Translations under genes and position numbers: made by a program
The notes under the pieces: generated by a model
Told to the model about the DNA's origin: nothing
Seen by the model: only the letters and a program-made list of their open reading frames with translations
Database searches by the model: none
Source of the DNA: Rubidibacter lacunae KORDI 51-2
Lineage (GTDB): Bacteria; Cyanobacteriota; Cyanobacteriia; Cyanobacteriales; Rubidibacteraceae
Assembly: GCF_000473895.1 (NCBI RefSeq)
Contig: NZ_ASSJ01000051.1
Span: 1-51,829 of the forward strand
Length of the DNA: 51,829 nucleotides
Direction: 5' to 3'
In this document: positions 17,886-26,764 of the stretch, piece by piece
How positions within the stretch are numbered: the stretch's first letter is position 1
Layout: every line of letters starts with the position of its first letter

Positions 17886-18115
17886 TCTAGGTACCTATTG
17901 CTTTATTATTACCGGTCGTTTTACATTGTTTGCTAGGGATGCTGGAGCAATGCAGGGCTTGCAATTGCTGTCCTACATGACACGAAGCCAGCGCAGCGGG
18001 CTACATACGCTTTCTATGACTGTTACCGAGCACGCAGGCTGCTAGACTCGGAGCAGCAACGGTCGCTTGTTTACCTCTCCTAAATGATTTCGCCTCGAAC
18101 TTGCTATCTGCAGAA

Positions 18116-19666
18116 ATGCCCAGAGACATTAACCGAGAAAACCTCCTGGCGGACCGCTACCAGCTCGTAGAGCTGGTAGGCAAGGGGGCCATGGGCGAGG
18201 TTTATCGTGCCAAAGATGTTCTCCTCGGCAGGCTGACCGTAGCGATTAAGTTTATTTCTCAAGCATTGTTAAACGACAAGCGGCGCGATCGCTTCGAGCA
18301 AGAAGCAACAATTTGCGCGCTCCTTGGAGAGAAAAGCATTCACATCGTTCAAGTGCGCGATTACGGCGTCGACAACCGTGACGTCCCGTTCTACGCGATG
18401 GAGTTTCTAGAAGGAAGTAGCCTTAGCGACATTGTCAAGATCCAGCCGCTGCCACTCGTACGCTTCGTTAACTTTTCGCGTCAGATCTGTTTGGGATTGC
18501 AGTGCGCGCACCAAGGCATTCTTTACGAAGGCGAAATCTGCCCGATCGTCCATCGCGACATCAAGCCTAGCAATATCCTAATCGTGCAGGATCCGACTCT
18601 AGGCGAGTTGGTCAAAATTCTCGATTTTGGCATTGCAAAGCTCGTTCAAACCAATCAGTCCCAGACTCACTCTTTCCAGGGCACACTAGCTTATTGCTCG
18701 CCCGAACAAATGGAAGGAAAAGAACTCGACAATCGCTCTGACATTTATAGTCTCGGCGTGATGATGTACGAGATGCTGACAGGGGAGATGCCGATCTTAC
18801 CGGAGCACAACTCCTTCGGCGGTTGGCACAAAGCTCACCGTCACAGCCCACCCGACCCTTTCCAGCCATCGCTAAATATTCCGAAAAAAGCGGAAGAGCT
18901 GATTCTGGGCTGTCTGGCCAAGAGTCCGCAAGCACGCCCGCAGACTATTAGCGAAGTTCTTGAGGAGTTGAATGCACTGAGTTTGCTGGTTTCGAACGGG
19001 GGCGTGCCCGAACCAGCAAACTCCAGCAGTAAAACCTGGCGCACGCCCGCACCGACCGAACCGAATATTAAGGTACCAAACCATCTATCGAGCGTTGACG
19101 TACAGCTCGACAACCTTTGCCTCAAATCGACCTGGCCGAATAGCAAGCCGCGCGAGAAGATCGTGTTCCCCCGCATGCTGGCAACCCCATTAGGCGAGAC
19201 GCCGACGTTATGGGCAATGCTCGATCGCGTCGATATCGAACAGCGGACCGTTTGCAAGCGTTACAACCAATTTTTATTTTTGATGTTCCCGCACCCGATG
19301 GTGTTATGGATTACTGCACTCCACAGTCACGCTCGGCCGACGCGCTGGCTGCCATGTTATCTGGACCTTAAATCCGGGACGGGTCAGCAGGTGGCACGCG
19401 GTTTGGGGGAAACGGGGATGTACCGCATTCTGCTGTTCGCGACGAACGCACCGCAGCAGTGCCTGCATGTCTTGAAAGCCCGAGTTGCAACTATTCAGCG
19501 TCAGAAGCTCTACGATTGGGCCAGCTCCAGCCAGTCTTGGCAGTCTTATGCCAGCCCGCAAATGAGCAAGCAACTACTCCGACGCGAGTTCGACAATATC
19601 AAACCGAAGATTCAATCCAAGCTCGACGCTATTAGCGATTCGCGCAGCCAAGTGTCTGAAGTTTAA
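18116..19666 (+). CDS. Hanks-type serine/threonine protein kinase, soluble
   Basis: The protein has 516 residues from ATG 18116. The kinase domain (about 15-285) has the glycine loop VGKGAMGEVYRAKD, VAIKFI with the catalytic Lys, HRDIKPSNIL with the catalytic Asp, LDFGIAK, the SPEQ motif in place of APE, and DIYSLGVMMYEMLTG. All key residues are present. The remaining 220 residues are not a PASTA, WD40 or TPR region. They contain FPRMLATPLGETPTLWAM and FLFLMFPHPMVLWITALHSH and match no family I can name. No transmembrane helix is obvious, though the FLMFPHPMVLW stretch is hydrophobic. The neighbours do not suggest a substrate. Confidence 0.9.
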   Translation: MPRDINRENLLADRYQLVELVGKGAMGEVYRAKDVLLGRLTVAIKFISQALLNDKRRDRFEQEATICALLGEKSIHIVQVRDYGVDNRDVPFYAMEFLEGSSLSDIVKIQPLPLVRFVNFSRQICLGLQCAHQGILYEGEICPIVHRDIKPSNILIVQDPTLGELVKILDFGIAKLVQTNQSQTHSFQGTLAYCSPEQMEGKELDNRSDIYSLGVMMYEMLTGEMPILPEHNSFGGWHKAHRHSPPDPFQPSLNIPKKAEELILGCLAKSPQARPQTISEVLEELNALSLLVSNGGVPEPANSSSKTWRTPAPTEPNIKVPNHLSSVDVQLDNLCLKSTWPNSKPREKIVFPRMLATPLGETPTLWAMLDRVDIEQRTVCKRYNQFLFLMFPHPMVLWITALHSHARPTRWLPCYLDLKSGTGQQVARGLGETGMYRILLFATNAPQQCLHVLKARVATIQRQKLYDWASSSQSWQSYASPQMSKQLLRREFDNIKPKIQSKLDAISDSRSQVSEV

Positions 19667-19702
19667 TTCTTGTTGTCCTAGCCAGTTCGTGCTGCGATGC
19701 AA

Positions 19703-19730
19703 GCAGCTGGGTCTAGAGCAGCTGGGTCTA
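19703..19730. repeat. Short direct repeat after the kinase gene
   Basis: GCAGCTGGGTCTA occurs at 19703-19715 and again at 19718-19730. It lies in the 275-bp spacer between two convergent genes, in which I see nothing else. Confidence 0.6.
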
Positions 19731-19941
19731 TATAGGATAGGACGCATCATCAGCTAAGCCAGGCACGAGCCAAAACCAGGGTCCTGCGCTCGCTTCCCTG
19801 CGAATACTGATGAAATCAATTGCGGGTAGAGCATCTGCAGACAGTTTGATGACAAACTGGATACCGCAAGTTGCAATTGCAACGGGTTTCCTTAGCCACT
19901 GAATAAATGCGCAGCCAGGCAGTCCTCAAGAAGCTTAAGCT

Positions 19942-21060
19942 TTAAGGAAGTAGCAAGCGATCCAGTTCGGGAATGTCGACCCAAGCATTTGACTGGCTTG
20001 ATTGATGCGTGGCGTCCATCAGCAACTGGGAAAAGACACCTTCACGCAGAGACGGCACCATCGTCGTTCCCTGTTGGATGGCATCGAGCCAACGATCGGC
20101 AATGCGGATGAAGGGCGCGAGGCGTCCGTCGGGGTAAACGCGATCGAACGCCAATCGTTCTGGAACGTCGACTTCAGCAAGCACTCCACCGGCAGGTGCT
20201 GCATAAAGATGGAAGCCGTGGACGTAGTCTTTAGGGTTGCTACTACCCAGGGCTAGCGTGCCCCGATCGCCGTAGACCTCGATCCAGTGACCGCGACCGG
20301 CGTAGGTAGCGGAGCTGAGGGCAAGCTGGCAGGGGGCGCCATCGGCCAGCTCCAGCATCAGGATGGCGGTATCGTCAGCATCAACGGGTTTCGACGCGCC
20401 ACCATCTTGTGGGTCGGGGCGGGTGGGAATCGAGGTTACCAGACGCGCGCAGAGCTTGCGGACGCCGCCGAACAGCCAAAGTAGGTAGTCAAAGCTATGA
20501 GAGCCGATCGCGCCGAGAGCGCCGCCACCTTTGTCCTTCTGGGCATACCAGTTCCAGGCACGTTCGGGATTGGCCCGGCTGGCGACAAGCCAGTCGATGG
20601 TAACGAGGCGAATATTGCCGACGTAACCCGCACTCAAGTATTCGGCGAGTAGCTGCCAAGACGGCACGCACCGAAACTCAAAATCAACCGCCGCAACGAG
20701 ACCGCGATCGCGGGCGAGCCGGTAGAGTTCGATCGCATCATCGACATTGAGAGCTAGGGGTTTTTCCAAAAGTAGGTGTTTGCCGGCATCCAGAACGGCT
20801 TTGGCCATGTCGTAGTGCAAAAATGGCGGCGTGCTGATGCTGACGGCCTCGACCTCCGGCAGGGCAAGCATTGCGTCAAGGCGATCGCTGGCATGGGGTA
20901 TGTTGAAGGCTTCGGCGATTTGGCAGGCTTTGGCGCGATCGCGATTGTGGACGGCAACAACGCGCGCGCGCGGATGCGCCTGAAAACCGGGAATGTGAAT
21001 GCTTTGCCCGAAGCCCGTCCCAACGACGGCGACCCCTACGGTGTCGGTTTCGGCAACCAC
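19942..21060 (-). CDS. Gfo/Idh/MocA-family NAD(P)-dependent oxidoreductase
   Basis: The protein has 372 residues. I choose GTG 21060 because AGGAGG lies at good spacing just upstream; the frame is open to 21141 but that part is not family-like. The N-terminal Rossmann fold has VGVAVVGTGFGQSIHIPGF. EKPLALN is the conserved Lys-Pro motif near the active site, and GAIGSHSFDYLLWLFG carries the catalytic-site His of the family. Members oxidise or reduce sugars, inositols or tetrapyrroles (BvdR). The substrate cannot be read from sequence. It lies downstream of an AllA-like gene on the same strand, about 100 bp away. Confidence 0.88.
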   Translation of the reverse strand: MVAETDTVGVAVVGTGFGQSIHIPGFQAHPRARVVAVHNRDRAKACQIAEAFNIPHASDRLDAMLALPEVEAVSISTPPFLHYDMAKAVLDAGKHLLLEKPLALNVDDAIELYRLARDRGLVAAVDFEFRCVPSWQLLAEYLSAGYVGNIRLVTIDWLVASRANPERAWNWYAQKDKGGGALGAIGSHSFDYLLWLFGGVRKLCARLVTSIPTRPDPQDGGASKPVDADDTAILMLELADGAPCQLALSSATYAGRGHWIEVYGDRGTLALGSSNPKDYVHGFHLYAAPAGGVLAEVDVPERLAFDRVYPDGRLAPFIRIADRWLDAIQQGTTMVPSLREGVFSQLLMDATHQSSQSNAWVDIPELDRLLLP

Positions 21061-21164
21061 GAACGTTCCTCCTGCGTGCTCTGTGGCATCGTAGCAGTCG
21101 GCGTGCCCGTTCGTGCCTGTCGCATCGGCACGAACGGGCAATAGTCCAAACCAGCGCGGATCGC

Positions 21165-21653
21165 TCAGGCGATCGCGAACTCGAATCCGTGGCTGCTGCG
21201 GAAGTCGTGGGTTTGGCGATCGATAAGATTGGTGTCGCTGAGTTCGAGGTTGTAAAAGTCAAGCTGGTCGGCATCGAAGTAGGGTCCAGCGTGCCAAGTA
21301 CCGACCGCCAGTTTGAGAAAACACGGTCCCTCCATCCGAAAAACCGCGATCGTGTCCGGGTCGGGTTCGGGCGCGCGGGATGGCGGCGCGACAGCGAGGA
21401 ACCAGGGTTGCCCCGACACCGTGCCGAGGCATTGGGTACAGCGTTGGTGGCGGGTGATGCGGTGAAAGCGCCGGCCGCGAAATTGCAGCCGCATGATATA
21501 CAACCGCGGCGTGCCCTGGCTCAGGTCGAGTTGAGCGTCATCGGCGTCGAAGGGTTTGCCATCGGGCGTCGGTCCGACGAGTTGTCCGAACGGGGCAAAC
21601 ACCTCAATCGTGCCGGGGACTGCACTCAGCGTGCGCGTGGCCGGCATGCGCAT
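21165..21653 (-). CDS. Ureidoglycolate lyase (AllA)-family protein
   Basis: The protein has 162 residues from ATG 21653, whose A is shared with the preceding stop (TGATG). It has the AllA cupin pattern: FHRITRHQRCTQCLGTVSG, WFLAVAPP, TWHAGPYF and LDFYNLELSDTNLIDRQTHDF. In E. coli AllA splits ureidoglycolate to glyoxylate and urea in allantoin breakdown. Cyanobacterial homologues are common without other allantoin genes, so the real substrate is uncertain. The gene overlaps the upstream gene and is probably co-translated. Confidence 0.82.
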   Translation of the reverse strand: MRMPATRTLSAVPGTIEVFAPFGQLVGPTPDGKPFDADDAQLDLSQGTPRLYIMRLQFRGRRFHRITRHQRCTQCLGTVSGQPWFLAVAPPSRAPEPDPDTIAVFRMEGPCFLKLAVGTWHAGPYFDADQLDFYNLELSDTNLIDRQTHDFRSSHGFEFAIA

Positions 21654-22336
21654 CACGAGCTAAGCCCTCCAGCAGTTGGGCGATCGCCGCGCACGACCAA
21701 ATCTAGCAGCGGTTGACCGCTGACGCAGAGCCAATGGGCGGTAAATAGATCCGGCTGCTGCACGCCGAGGCTGGCGAGGGCGGGAGCGGCAGGAAACGGC
21801 CACAAGCGCGAAAATGCAACGCGATCGCCATCCGTACCAACTTCGACCAAATACAGGGCAGCTGGCGCGTCTAGCCACCGCAGCAACCGGAACGCCAGAG
21901 CGTAAAGCGATTGGCGTATCCGGTCGGGAAAATCCGCCGGTTGCACGTAGCCGATCTTACGGTTGGGGTTGGAGGCAATTGCCTCGCCATAGAGCGGTCC
22001 GCGAGCGGTGAGCGCCACGGGCAACCAATAGGTTGGCAGATCGGCAGTCGCGATATCGACTGAGAGGTCGCGCGCCGCGCGCGCTTGCAATCCTTCAACC
22101 TCGCGGCAAGCATCCCAAAGCCAGCGGCCGGGAAACTGGAACGCAACGGGTAACTCCAGCTCGAGCGGCAGGTAGCAAAGCTCCGGCTTGGCAACAGCGA
22201 GTAACGCTTCGGGGGCCACAACCACAGTTGCAATCTTGGGATTGCAGCGCGCGATCGCGGACTGCAACGCTGCTGAAATGGGATTGGTGCGATCGCCGAC
22301 GATGGCGATCTGTTGGGGTAGGACCCGTTCAGACAT
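21653..22336 (-). CDS. Conserved cyanobacterial protein of unknown function
   Basis: The protein has 227 residues from ATG 22336, which overlaps the end of the upstream coiled-coil gene by 8 bp. The sequence (IAIVGDRTNPISAALQSAIAR, LCYLPLELELPVAFQFPGRWLWDACREVEGLQ, LPTYWLPVALTARGPLYGEAI) suggests an alpha/beta fold without a signal peptide. I do not recognise a named family. It is the middle member of three overlapping genes, which argues for joint function with the coiled-coil and AllA-like proteins. Confidence 0.75.
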   Translation of the reverse strand: MSERVLPQQIAIVGDRTNPISAALQSAIARCNPKIATVVVAPEALLAVAKPELCYLPLELELPVAFQFPGRWLWDACREVEGLQARAARDLSVDIATADLPTYWLPVALTARGPLYGEAIASNPNRKIGYVQPADFPDRIRQSLYALAFRLLRWLDAPAALYLVEVGTDGDRVAFSRLWPFPAAPALASLGVQQPDLFTAHWLCVSGQPLLDLVVRGDRPTAGGLSS

Positions 22337-22898
22337 TCTCGAACTTAGGATACGGCTCGGCTTCGCGCTGGGGTTGAGATAGGTCGAGGGGCTGGGCTCC
22401 ATTGCGCGTGCGCATGGCAAGACGATAGCTCACGCTCTGCAGTTCGGCATACAATTGACGATTTTCCCGTTGCAATCGCTCGACTTTATCGCGGACTGGC
22501 TCGATGCGCTCGGAGAACTTTTGCCGGTAAATTTGCGGTAGCTCTTGCACCACTTGTTCGAGCATGTGGTTGCGATCCGATAGGGCTTGAACTGACTGCT
22601 GCAACCGGTAAAGTTCCGCATCGCGCGTGGAAATTTGCTCTTGGTAGAAGCGAACCTGTTGCTCGATGTCTGCAAGTTCCCCACGCAACTGATGGAGCTG
22701 TTCCGATTGCTCTTGCAGGGCTGACGAACTTTCCATGCCGCTCGGCGGCAAAACGCGATCGCCGTCTTTAACGATGCGAAACAACTCTTGGGAAAGCTGT
22801 TCGACGAGTTGATTGCGCAAGTCAAGCTCGGCACGCAGCTCGGCAACATCCGCGAGGGCGTGGGAGGGTGGAGAAGCGGGAAAGTCGGACTGGCTCAC
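22329..22898 (-). CDS. Coiled-coil protein, first gene of the overlapping operon
   Basis: From GTG 22898 (VSQSDFPASPPS) the protein has 189 residues. Most of it is a heptad-rich coiled coil: ADVAELRAELDLRNQLVEQL, HQLRGELADIEQQVRFYQEQ, SVQALSDRNHMLEQVVQELP and RDKVERLQRENRQLYAELQS. The C-terminus is short and charged. An upstream extension of the frame would add a Cys-rich hydrophobic stretch, but no start there is better placed. It may be a scaffold or septum/pole organiser. That is inference only. Confidence 0.72.
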   Translation of the reverse strand: MSQSDFPASPPSHALADVAELRAELDLRNQLVEQLSQELFRIVKDGDRVLPPSGMESSSALQEQSEQLHQLRGELADIEQQVRFYQEQISTRDAELYRLQQSVQALSDRNHMLEQVVQELPQIYRQKFSERIEPVRDKVERLQRENRQLYAELQSVSYRLAMRTRNGAQPLDLSQPQREAEPYPKFENV

Positions 22899-23207
22899 AG
22901 TTGCAATCGCTCCGAGACACAGAATTAGCGGGGCAGACCCACAGCAGCACCTTACGACAAAAACTGCAGCTACCTTAACATTGATGGCAAAGTAGTGACG
23001 TATTGCAGTACGTCCAACGCGGCAGCTCGAACCATTTTTATCATTGCCGTCGATCCAGCAAGATCGGGGATGACGCACGCGTCCGCAATGTTCCCGATCG
23101 CCTTCCAGGCGTAAACTGCATCGGCTTCGATCTGCACCAAGACTGACGGCAGCTTGCGCAGTGAAGGCGTCAGTCCAACTTTCTTCGTTCTGGGTGTCGA
23201 GAGCGTT

Positions 23208-23474
23208 ATGAGAGCAATTGCCAATCTAATGACTGCCTTAATCTTTGCCAGCTGGCTGGCTGGGATTGCCGTTTTATCCATCCAAAATATCCGCCCGCTC
23301 GCACTTCGGTTTTTGACGTGGCAGTCGGTCGAAATTCCCTTCGGCGTGATGCTGAGTTTCAGCGTCGGTGTCGGTTGTGCGGTTGGAGCGATCGCGCCGT
23401 CACCGATCGCCGCGCGTCGCCCTCAAGCGAGCGAGCCCGACCCTCTTGAGGATTGGGAAGATGAGGAGGACTAA
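23208..23474 (+). CDS. LapA-domain (DUF1049) small membrane protein
   Basis: The protein has 88 residues from ATG 23208. Two membrane helices (LMTALIFASWLAGIAVLSIQN and FGVMLSFSVGVGCAVGAI) are separated by a short loop with RPLALRFL. This is the typical LapA_dom arrangement. The tail is acidic and ends in EDWEDEED. LapA in E. coli takes part in LPS assembly regulation with LapB; the cyanobacterial members are not characterised. An upstream TTG would extend it by 18 residues but is not favoured. Confidence 0.75.
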   Translation: MRAIANLMTALIFASWLAGIAVLSIQNIRPLALRFLTWQSVEIPFGVMLSFSVGVGCAVGAIAPSPIAARRPQASEPDPLEDWEDEED

Positions 23475-23563
23475 ACGCCGGGGGTGCGGGAAGATTCCTC
23501 GACGGAATAGGTATAAACCAGCAGCAGTTCATACTTTGCTGCTGCCGTTAAGCTCGCGTTACT

Positions 23564-23941
23564 TCAGTCGTCCGCTGCTGTAGAGCGACGTCCGAGATCG
23601 TAAATACCGCAGGCAAAACACGCAAGGATGCCGACGCTGACGGCCCAGCTACGCCCCAGGCCGTACTCCACGCCAATGTTGCAAAGAACACCAGCAATCA
23701 GGAACGGTACGATGCTGGTCACCGATGCATAGAAGGCATTTTGAGACTCCCGTGCCGCCCGCGTGCGCTCGAACTCTTTCGCAGAGGTATACATCCAGCG
23801 CTCGGCGAAATTGAACCAGCGATCGAGCATCTCCGTGACCCATTCGCGCAGACTGGCAAACCCCAAATACAGCGCAAACGCCCACAGGCAGGCCCCGGCG
23901 ATCGAAGCGCGCTCGATTGAGAACGGCAGCAGATCCAGCAT
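23564..23941 (-). CDS. Conserved cyanobacterial membrane protein
   Basis: The protein has 125 residues with ATG at 23941. Hydrophobic helices are seen at about 12-30 (SIAGACLWAFALYLGFA), 74-92 (VTSIVPFLIAGVLCNIGV) and 97-115 (SWAVSVGILACFACGIYDLG). Between the first two lies an amphipathic charged helix with RWFNFAERWMYTSAKEFERT. No enzyme motif is visible. It is convergent with the LapA-like gene. Confidence 0.72.
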   Translation of the reverse strand: MLDLLPFSIERASIAGACLWAFALYLGFASLREWVTEMLDRWFNFAERWMYTSAKEFERTRAARESQNAFYASVTSIVPFLIAGVLCNIGVEYGLGRSWAVSVGILACFACGIYDLGRRSTAADD

Positions 23942-24149
23942 GACGCGTCGTTACGCCTCGTAATCTCTTGAATGGTACGCATCCTAACAAACCGGTTTGG
24001 ATTGGGCGGACTTTGCTGTTCGCTTGCAGACCAGACTGACAACTTTCACGGTGTCACGCAAAGGTCACTGCTAGTAAGCAATGAAGGTGGCACAAGGGTA
24101 ACTTCTACGCAGCGAACTCCCTCGGGAAATTCCGAGACATGACAGGCGA

Positions 24150-24345
24150 TCGCTTCAGTACCGCGTTTCTGTAGCGATCGCGACTTTTTTGCTTCGACAC
24201 CGTTGTCCGCAGGAGCAAGCGTATCGAGAAGTGTTGGGAGCTCTTTTGCAAGCAGAGAACTGTTGCTCGACCGTGCTGCTGACGTTCTCACGCCGGATAA
24301 TTTCGGGAAAATTTCGAGCAATCGTCCTTCCCCAGGGCAGGAGCA
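24150..24345. repeat. Upstream repeat of the duplicated secreted-pair unit, copy 1
   Basis: About 190 bp (from CCGCGTTTCTG to CCTTCCCCAGGGCAGG) is clearly similar to 26065-26250. It lies about 430 bp upstream of the first small secreted gene. Bases 24345-24735 between the repeat and that gene have no counterpart in copy 2 and no evident gene. A short tandem AACCCCAAGTCAGC lies near 24628-24655. Confidence 0.6.
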
Positions 24346-24776
24346 CTTTGCAGACTGTGTTGGCAATACACTAGCGGCGGTTGTTACGCCGACAGGCTCG
24401 GCTAAGGAGGATGCGGCTTTGGTGTCGTATTTATAGGTAGCGCTTTCGGTCGGCTGGTGCTGAGTTGTCTGGCTTATTGTATGCAGACCCGATCGCTGGT
24501 GGACCCGGTGTACGGGAATATCTTCATGCGGCATCAGTTGGGAGGGGGTGAAGGCAGCACTGTACGCGAGTTGGCAGCTTTAGTGGGAGGTGCGCTTCTG
24601 TGACTACACCGCTCCAGAACTAGCGCAACCCCAAGTCAGCAACCCCAAGTCAGCAGCAGGAGCAAAGCCGCTATCGGCTGTAATTCGAAATTCAGACTGC
24701 TCGCTATGTCTCCGCTCCTTTATAAACTATTTCATTTAATCAGGTTACGATTGCGGTGACTTGATTTATATTCGGT

Positions 24777-25235
24777 TTGAAAACTGACTATAGAGGTGCA
24801 ACGAATTGTTTCATTTCTTTACTTGCCGTAGGATTTATGCTCGCCGTGACCATCATTTGCCCTGCCATTGTTAACGCGCAATCAGCACCATTACAGCCGG
24901 TCGAGATTGCGATCAAGTCCGATCTTGGAGAAGACATTAAATTGGCAATTTCGGACCGATTCACGACTCCGATCGAGGAGCTTGAGCTGCATTACACCGT
25001 GCGGGTAAGCGACTACGTTCTCGCGTTTTGGCAACACGTGCATACCGCTGGCGTAGTGTTTCTGCAATGGTCCGACCTGTTCGAGGAGTGGGAGGTCGTT
25101 GGTGGTGGTGGCGGCGTGCCTGATGTGAATGACGCGATCGACTTGGGCGTGCCGACTGATGTAGCACCGGTTTTGATTGGGGCAATGGACGAGTATTTGC
25201 GGAAATACGATCTGGAGGCAACGAGTGAGCAATAA
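24777..25235 (+). CDS. Secreted protein of unknown function, gene A of duplicated unit, copy 1
   Basis: From TTG 24777 the protein has 152 residues. A signal peptide (LLAVGFMLAVTIICPAIVNA, cleavage before QSA) leads into LQPVEIAIKSDLGEDIKLAI, PIEELELHYTVRVSDYVLAF, HTAGVVFLQWSDLFEEWEVV and VPTDVAPVLIGAMDEYL. I know no family. An ATG at 24837 inside the signal is an alternative start. The stop overlaps gene B by 11 bp. Copy 2 at 26336 is about 90 percent alike in the mature part, by eye. Confidence 0.65.
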   Translation: MKTDYRGATNCFISLLAVGFMLAVTIICPAIVNAQSAPLQPVEIAIKSDLGEDIKLAISDRFTTPIEELELHYTVRVSDYVLAFWQHVHTAGVVFLQWSDLFEEWEVVGGGGGVPDVNDAIDLGVPTDVAPVLIGAMDEYLRKYDLEATSEQ

Positions 25236-25889
25236 GAAGTTTCTGTGGATAGGGTTGGCCGTGCTGACGGCGATTGCGATAGTGGGTCTGTCGTCACTGT
25301 TTGCTAGGGGGGACGGGCAGATTGCAGCGGGGGCGGAAGGCCGCGTCGATCGCGAGGAGGTTGCCCCTGGGTACGACCTCTACAACTACGTTCGGCCCGC
25401 GCTGGAGGGGAATCCAATGCCCCGTAGGTTGCCGAGCTTCGTTCCTCAGGTAGTCGACCACAATTTTGTAGCGACTCAGGTGGCGGGTACGGAGCCGGAG
25501 GCAGACCACTACGAAACTGAGTTTGATTTCTCCCCGAATGCGTTGGCGCGAGTCCGCGCCCCTGGGGGACGGTTTAGGGGTACCTCCGCGATCGCGCCAG
25601 TTATATCGTGCCCGACCCAGAAAGATAAGCCGTTTACATTAACGAAGGTTAGAGTTCCGAGGGTCCGCGTAATCCACCAGGAAATGTTGAGTTGCCATAT
25701 GGCATCACCGGCTTTTTCTTCCCGTCGGTGCTGGCTGCATACCCGTCGGACGCGGCGGTGATGTGGGATGAGGGACCTTACCTATATCGCGTTAGCGCGA
25801 AGAGGGGCTCAAAAGAAGAAGTCGTCGAGATGACGCTCTGCCATCCTCAATCCCACGAGTCAAATTCCCGGATGGGAGGCAGGAGGTGA
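25225..25889 (+). pseudogene. Frameshifted secreted/anchored protein, gene B of duplicated unit, copy 1
   Basis: From GTG 25225 (VSNKKFLWIGLAVLT) the frame matches the intact copy at 26754 up to EFDFSPNALAR near 25540. There a deletion replaces the stretch with CGGATACHWGRV, and indels shift the frame. The copy's own frame ends at 25761, while the homologous C-terminus (GITGFFFPSVLAAYPSDAAV, EEVVEM) continues in another frame to 25889. The end is again altered. It is probably non-functional. Confidence 0.72.
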
Positions 25890-26064
25890 AGCTGGGAATG
25901 GGTGAAGAGCGGACCGAAGTGGCTGACCTGCTGAAAAAGAGAGGAAATACGAGAGAAGATCGGGAAACGACTGCAGTAGGAAGGACGGGACCTCATCGCC
26001 TTGCTAACCAGGGGCGGTGGCTCATCGACCAGCTATCAGTATTAGGACTTTAAGGAATTGGTGT

Positions 26065-26250
26065 TACCGCGTTTCTGGACCGAGCGCGAGTTTTTGCGGC
26101 GACACCGTTGTCGACCGGAGCGAGTGTAAAGAGCAGTGTTGGGAGGACCGGTGCGAGAAGCGAAACCGCGGTTTGACCGGGATGCTGACGTTCTCCCTCT
26201 GGATAGTTGCGAGAAAATTACGAGCAATCTCCCTTCCCCAGGGCAGGAAT
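26065..26250. repeat. Upstream repeat of the duplicated secreted-pair unit, copy 2
   Basis: This stretch matches 24150-24345, ending in the same CCTTCCCCAGGGCAGG. A second conserved block follows directly (26265-26330, ATCAGGTTACGGTTGCGG to AAAACTGACTA), which in copy 1 lies at 24738-24790. Copy 2 thus lacks the 390 bp between. The conserved block may be the promoter and leader of gene A. Confidence 0.6.
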
Positions 26251-26335
26251 GTAAGGTATTTCGGTCAATCAGGTTACGGTTGCGGTCGACTTGCTTTATA
26301 TTCGGTTTGAAAACTGACTAAAGAGGTGTGATGAA

Positions 26336-26764
26336 TTGTTTCGTTTATTTACTTGCCTGGGGTTTACACTCGCTTTGACTATCATTAGTCCTGCCATTGT
26401 TAACGCGCAATCAGCAACATTACAGCCGGTCGAGATTGCTGTCGAGTCCGATCTCGGAGAAGACATTAAATTGGCAATTTCGGACCGATTCACGACTCCA
26501 ATTGAGGAGCTTGAGCTACATTACACCGTGCGCGTAAGCGACTACGTTCTCGCGTTCTGGCAACACGTTCATACCGCTGGCGTAGTGTTTCTACAATGGT
26601 CCGACCCGTTCGAGGAGTGGGAGGTCGTTGGCGGTACGGGCGGTGTGCCTGACGTGAATAACGCGATCGTCTTGGGCGTCCCGACTGACGTAGCACCGGT
26701 TTTGATTGGGGCAATGGACGAGTATTTGCGGAGACAGGATCTGGAGGCAACCGATGAGCAATAA
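26336..26764 (+). CDS. Secreted protein of unknown function, gene A copy 2
   Basis: From TTG 26336 the protein has 142 residues: a signal peptide (CLGFTLALTIISPAIVNA) and a mature part nearly identical to copy 1. Compared with copy 1 one base is missing near 26355, so the ATG at 26331 is in another frame and gives only about 15 codons. The true start is therefore uncertain; TTG 26336 keeps a workable signal peptide. The stop overlaps gene B copy 2 by 11 bp. Confidence 0.6.
   Translation: MFRLFTCLGFTLALTIISPAIVNAQSATLQPVEIAVESDLGEDIKLAISDRFTTPIEELELHYTVRVSDYVLAFWQHVHTAGVVFLQWSDPFEEWEVVGGTGGVPDVNNAIVLGVPTDVAPVLIGAMDEYLRRQDLEATDEQ

Noticed and set aside
24203-24436. 77-residue ORF in the repeat upstream of gene A
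   Set aside because: The matching repeat at 26065-26250 does not keep the frame.
24628-24655. Short tandem AACCCCAAGTCAGC as a CRISPR repeat
   Set aside because: Only two adjoining units without spacers.
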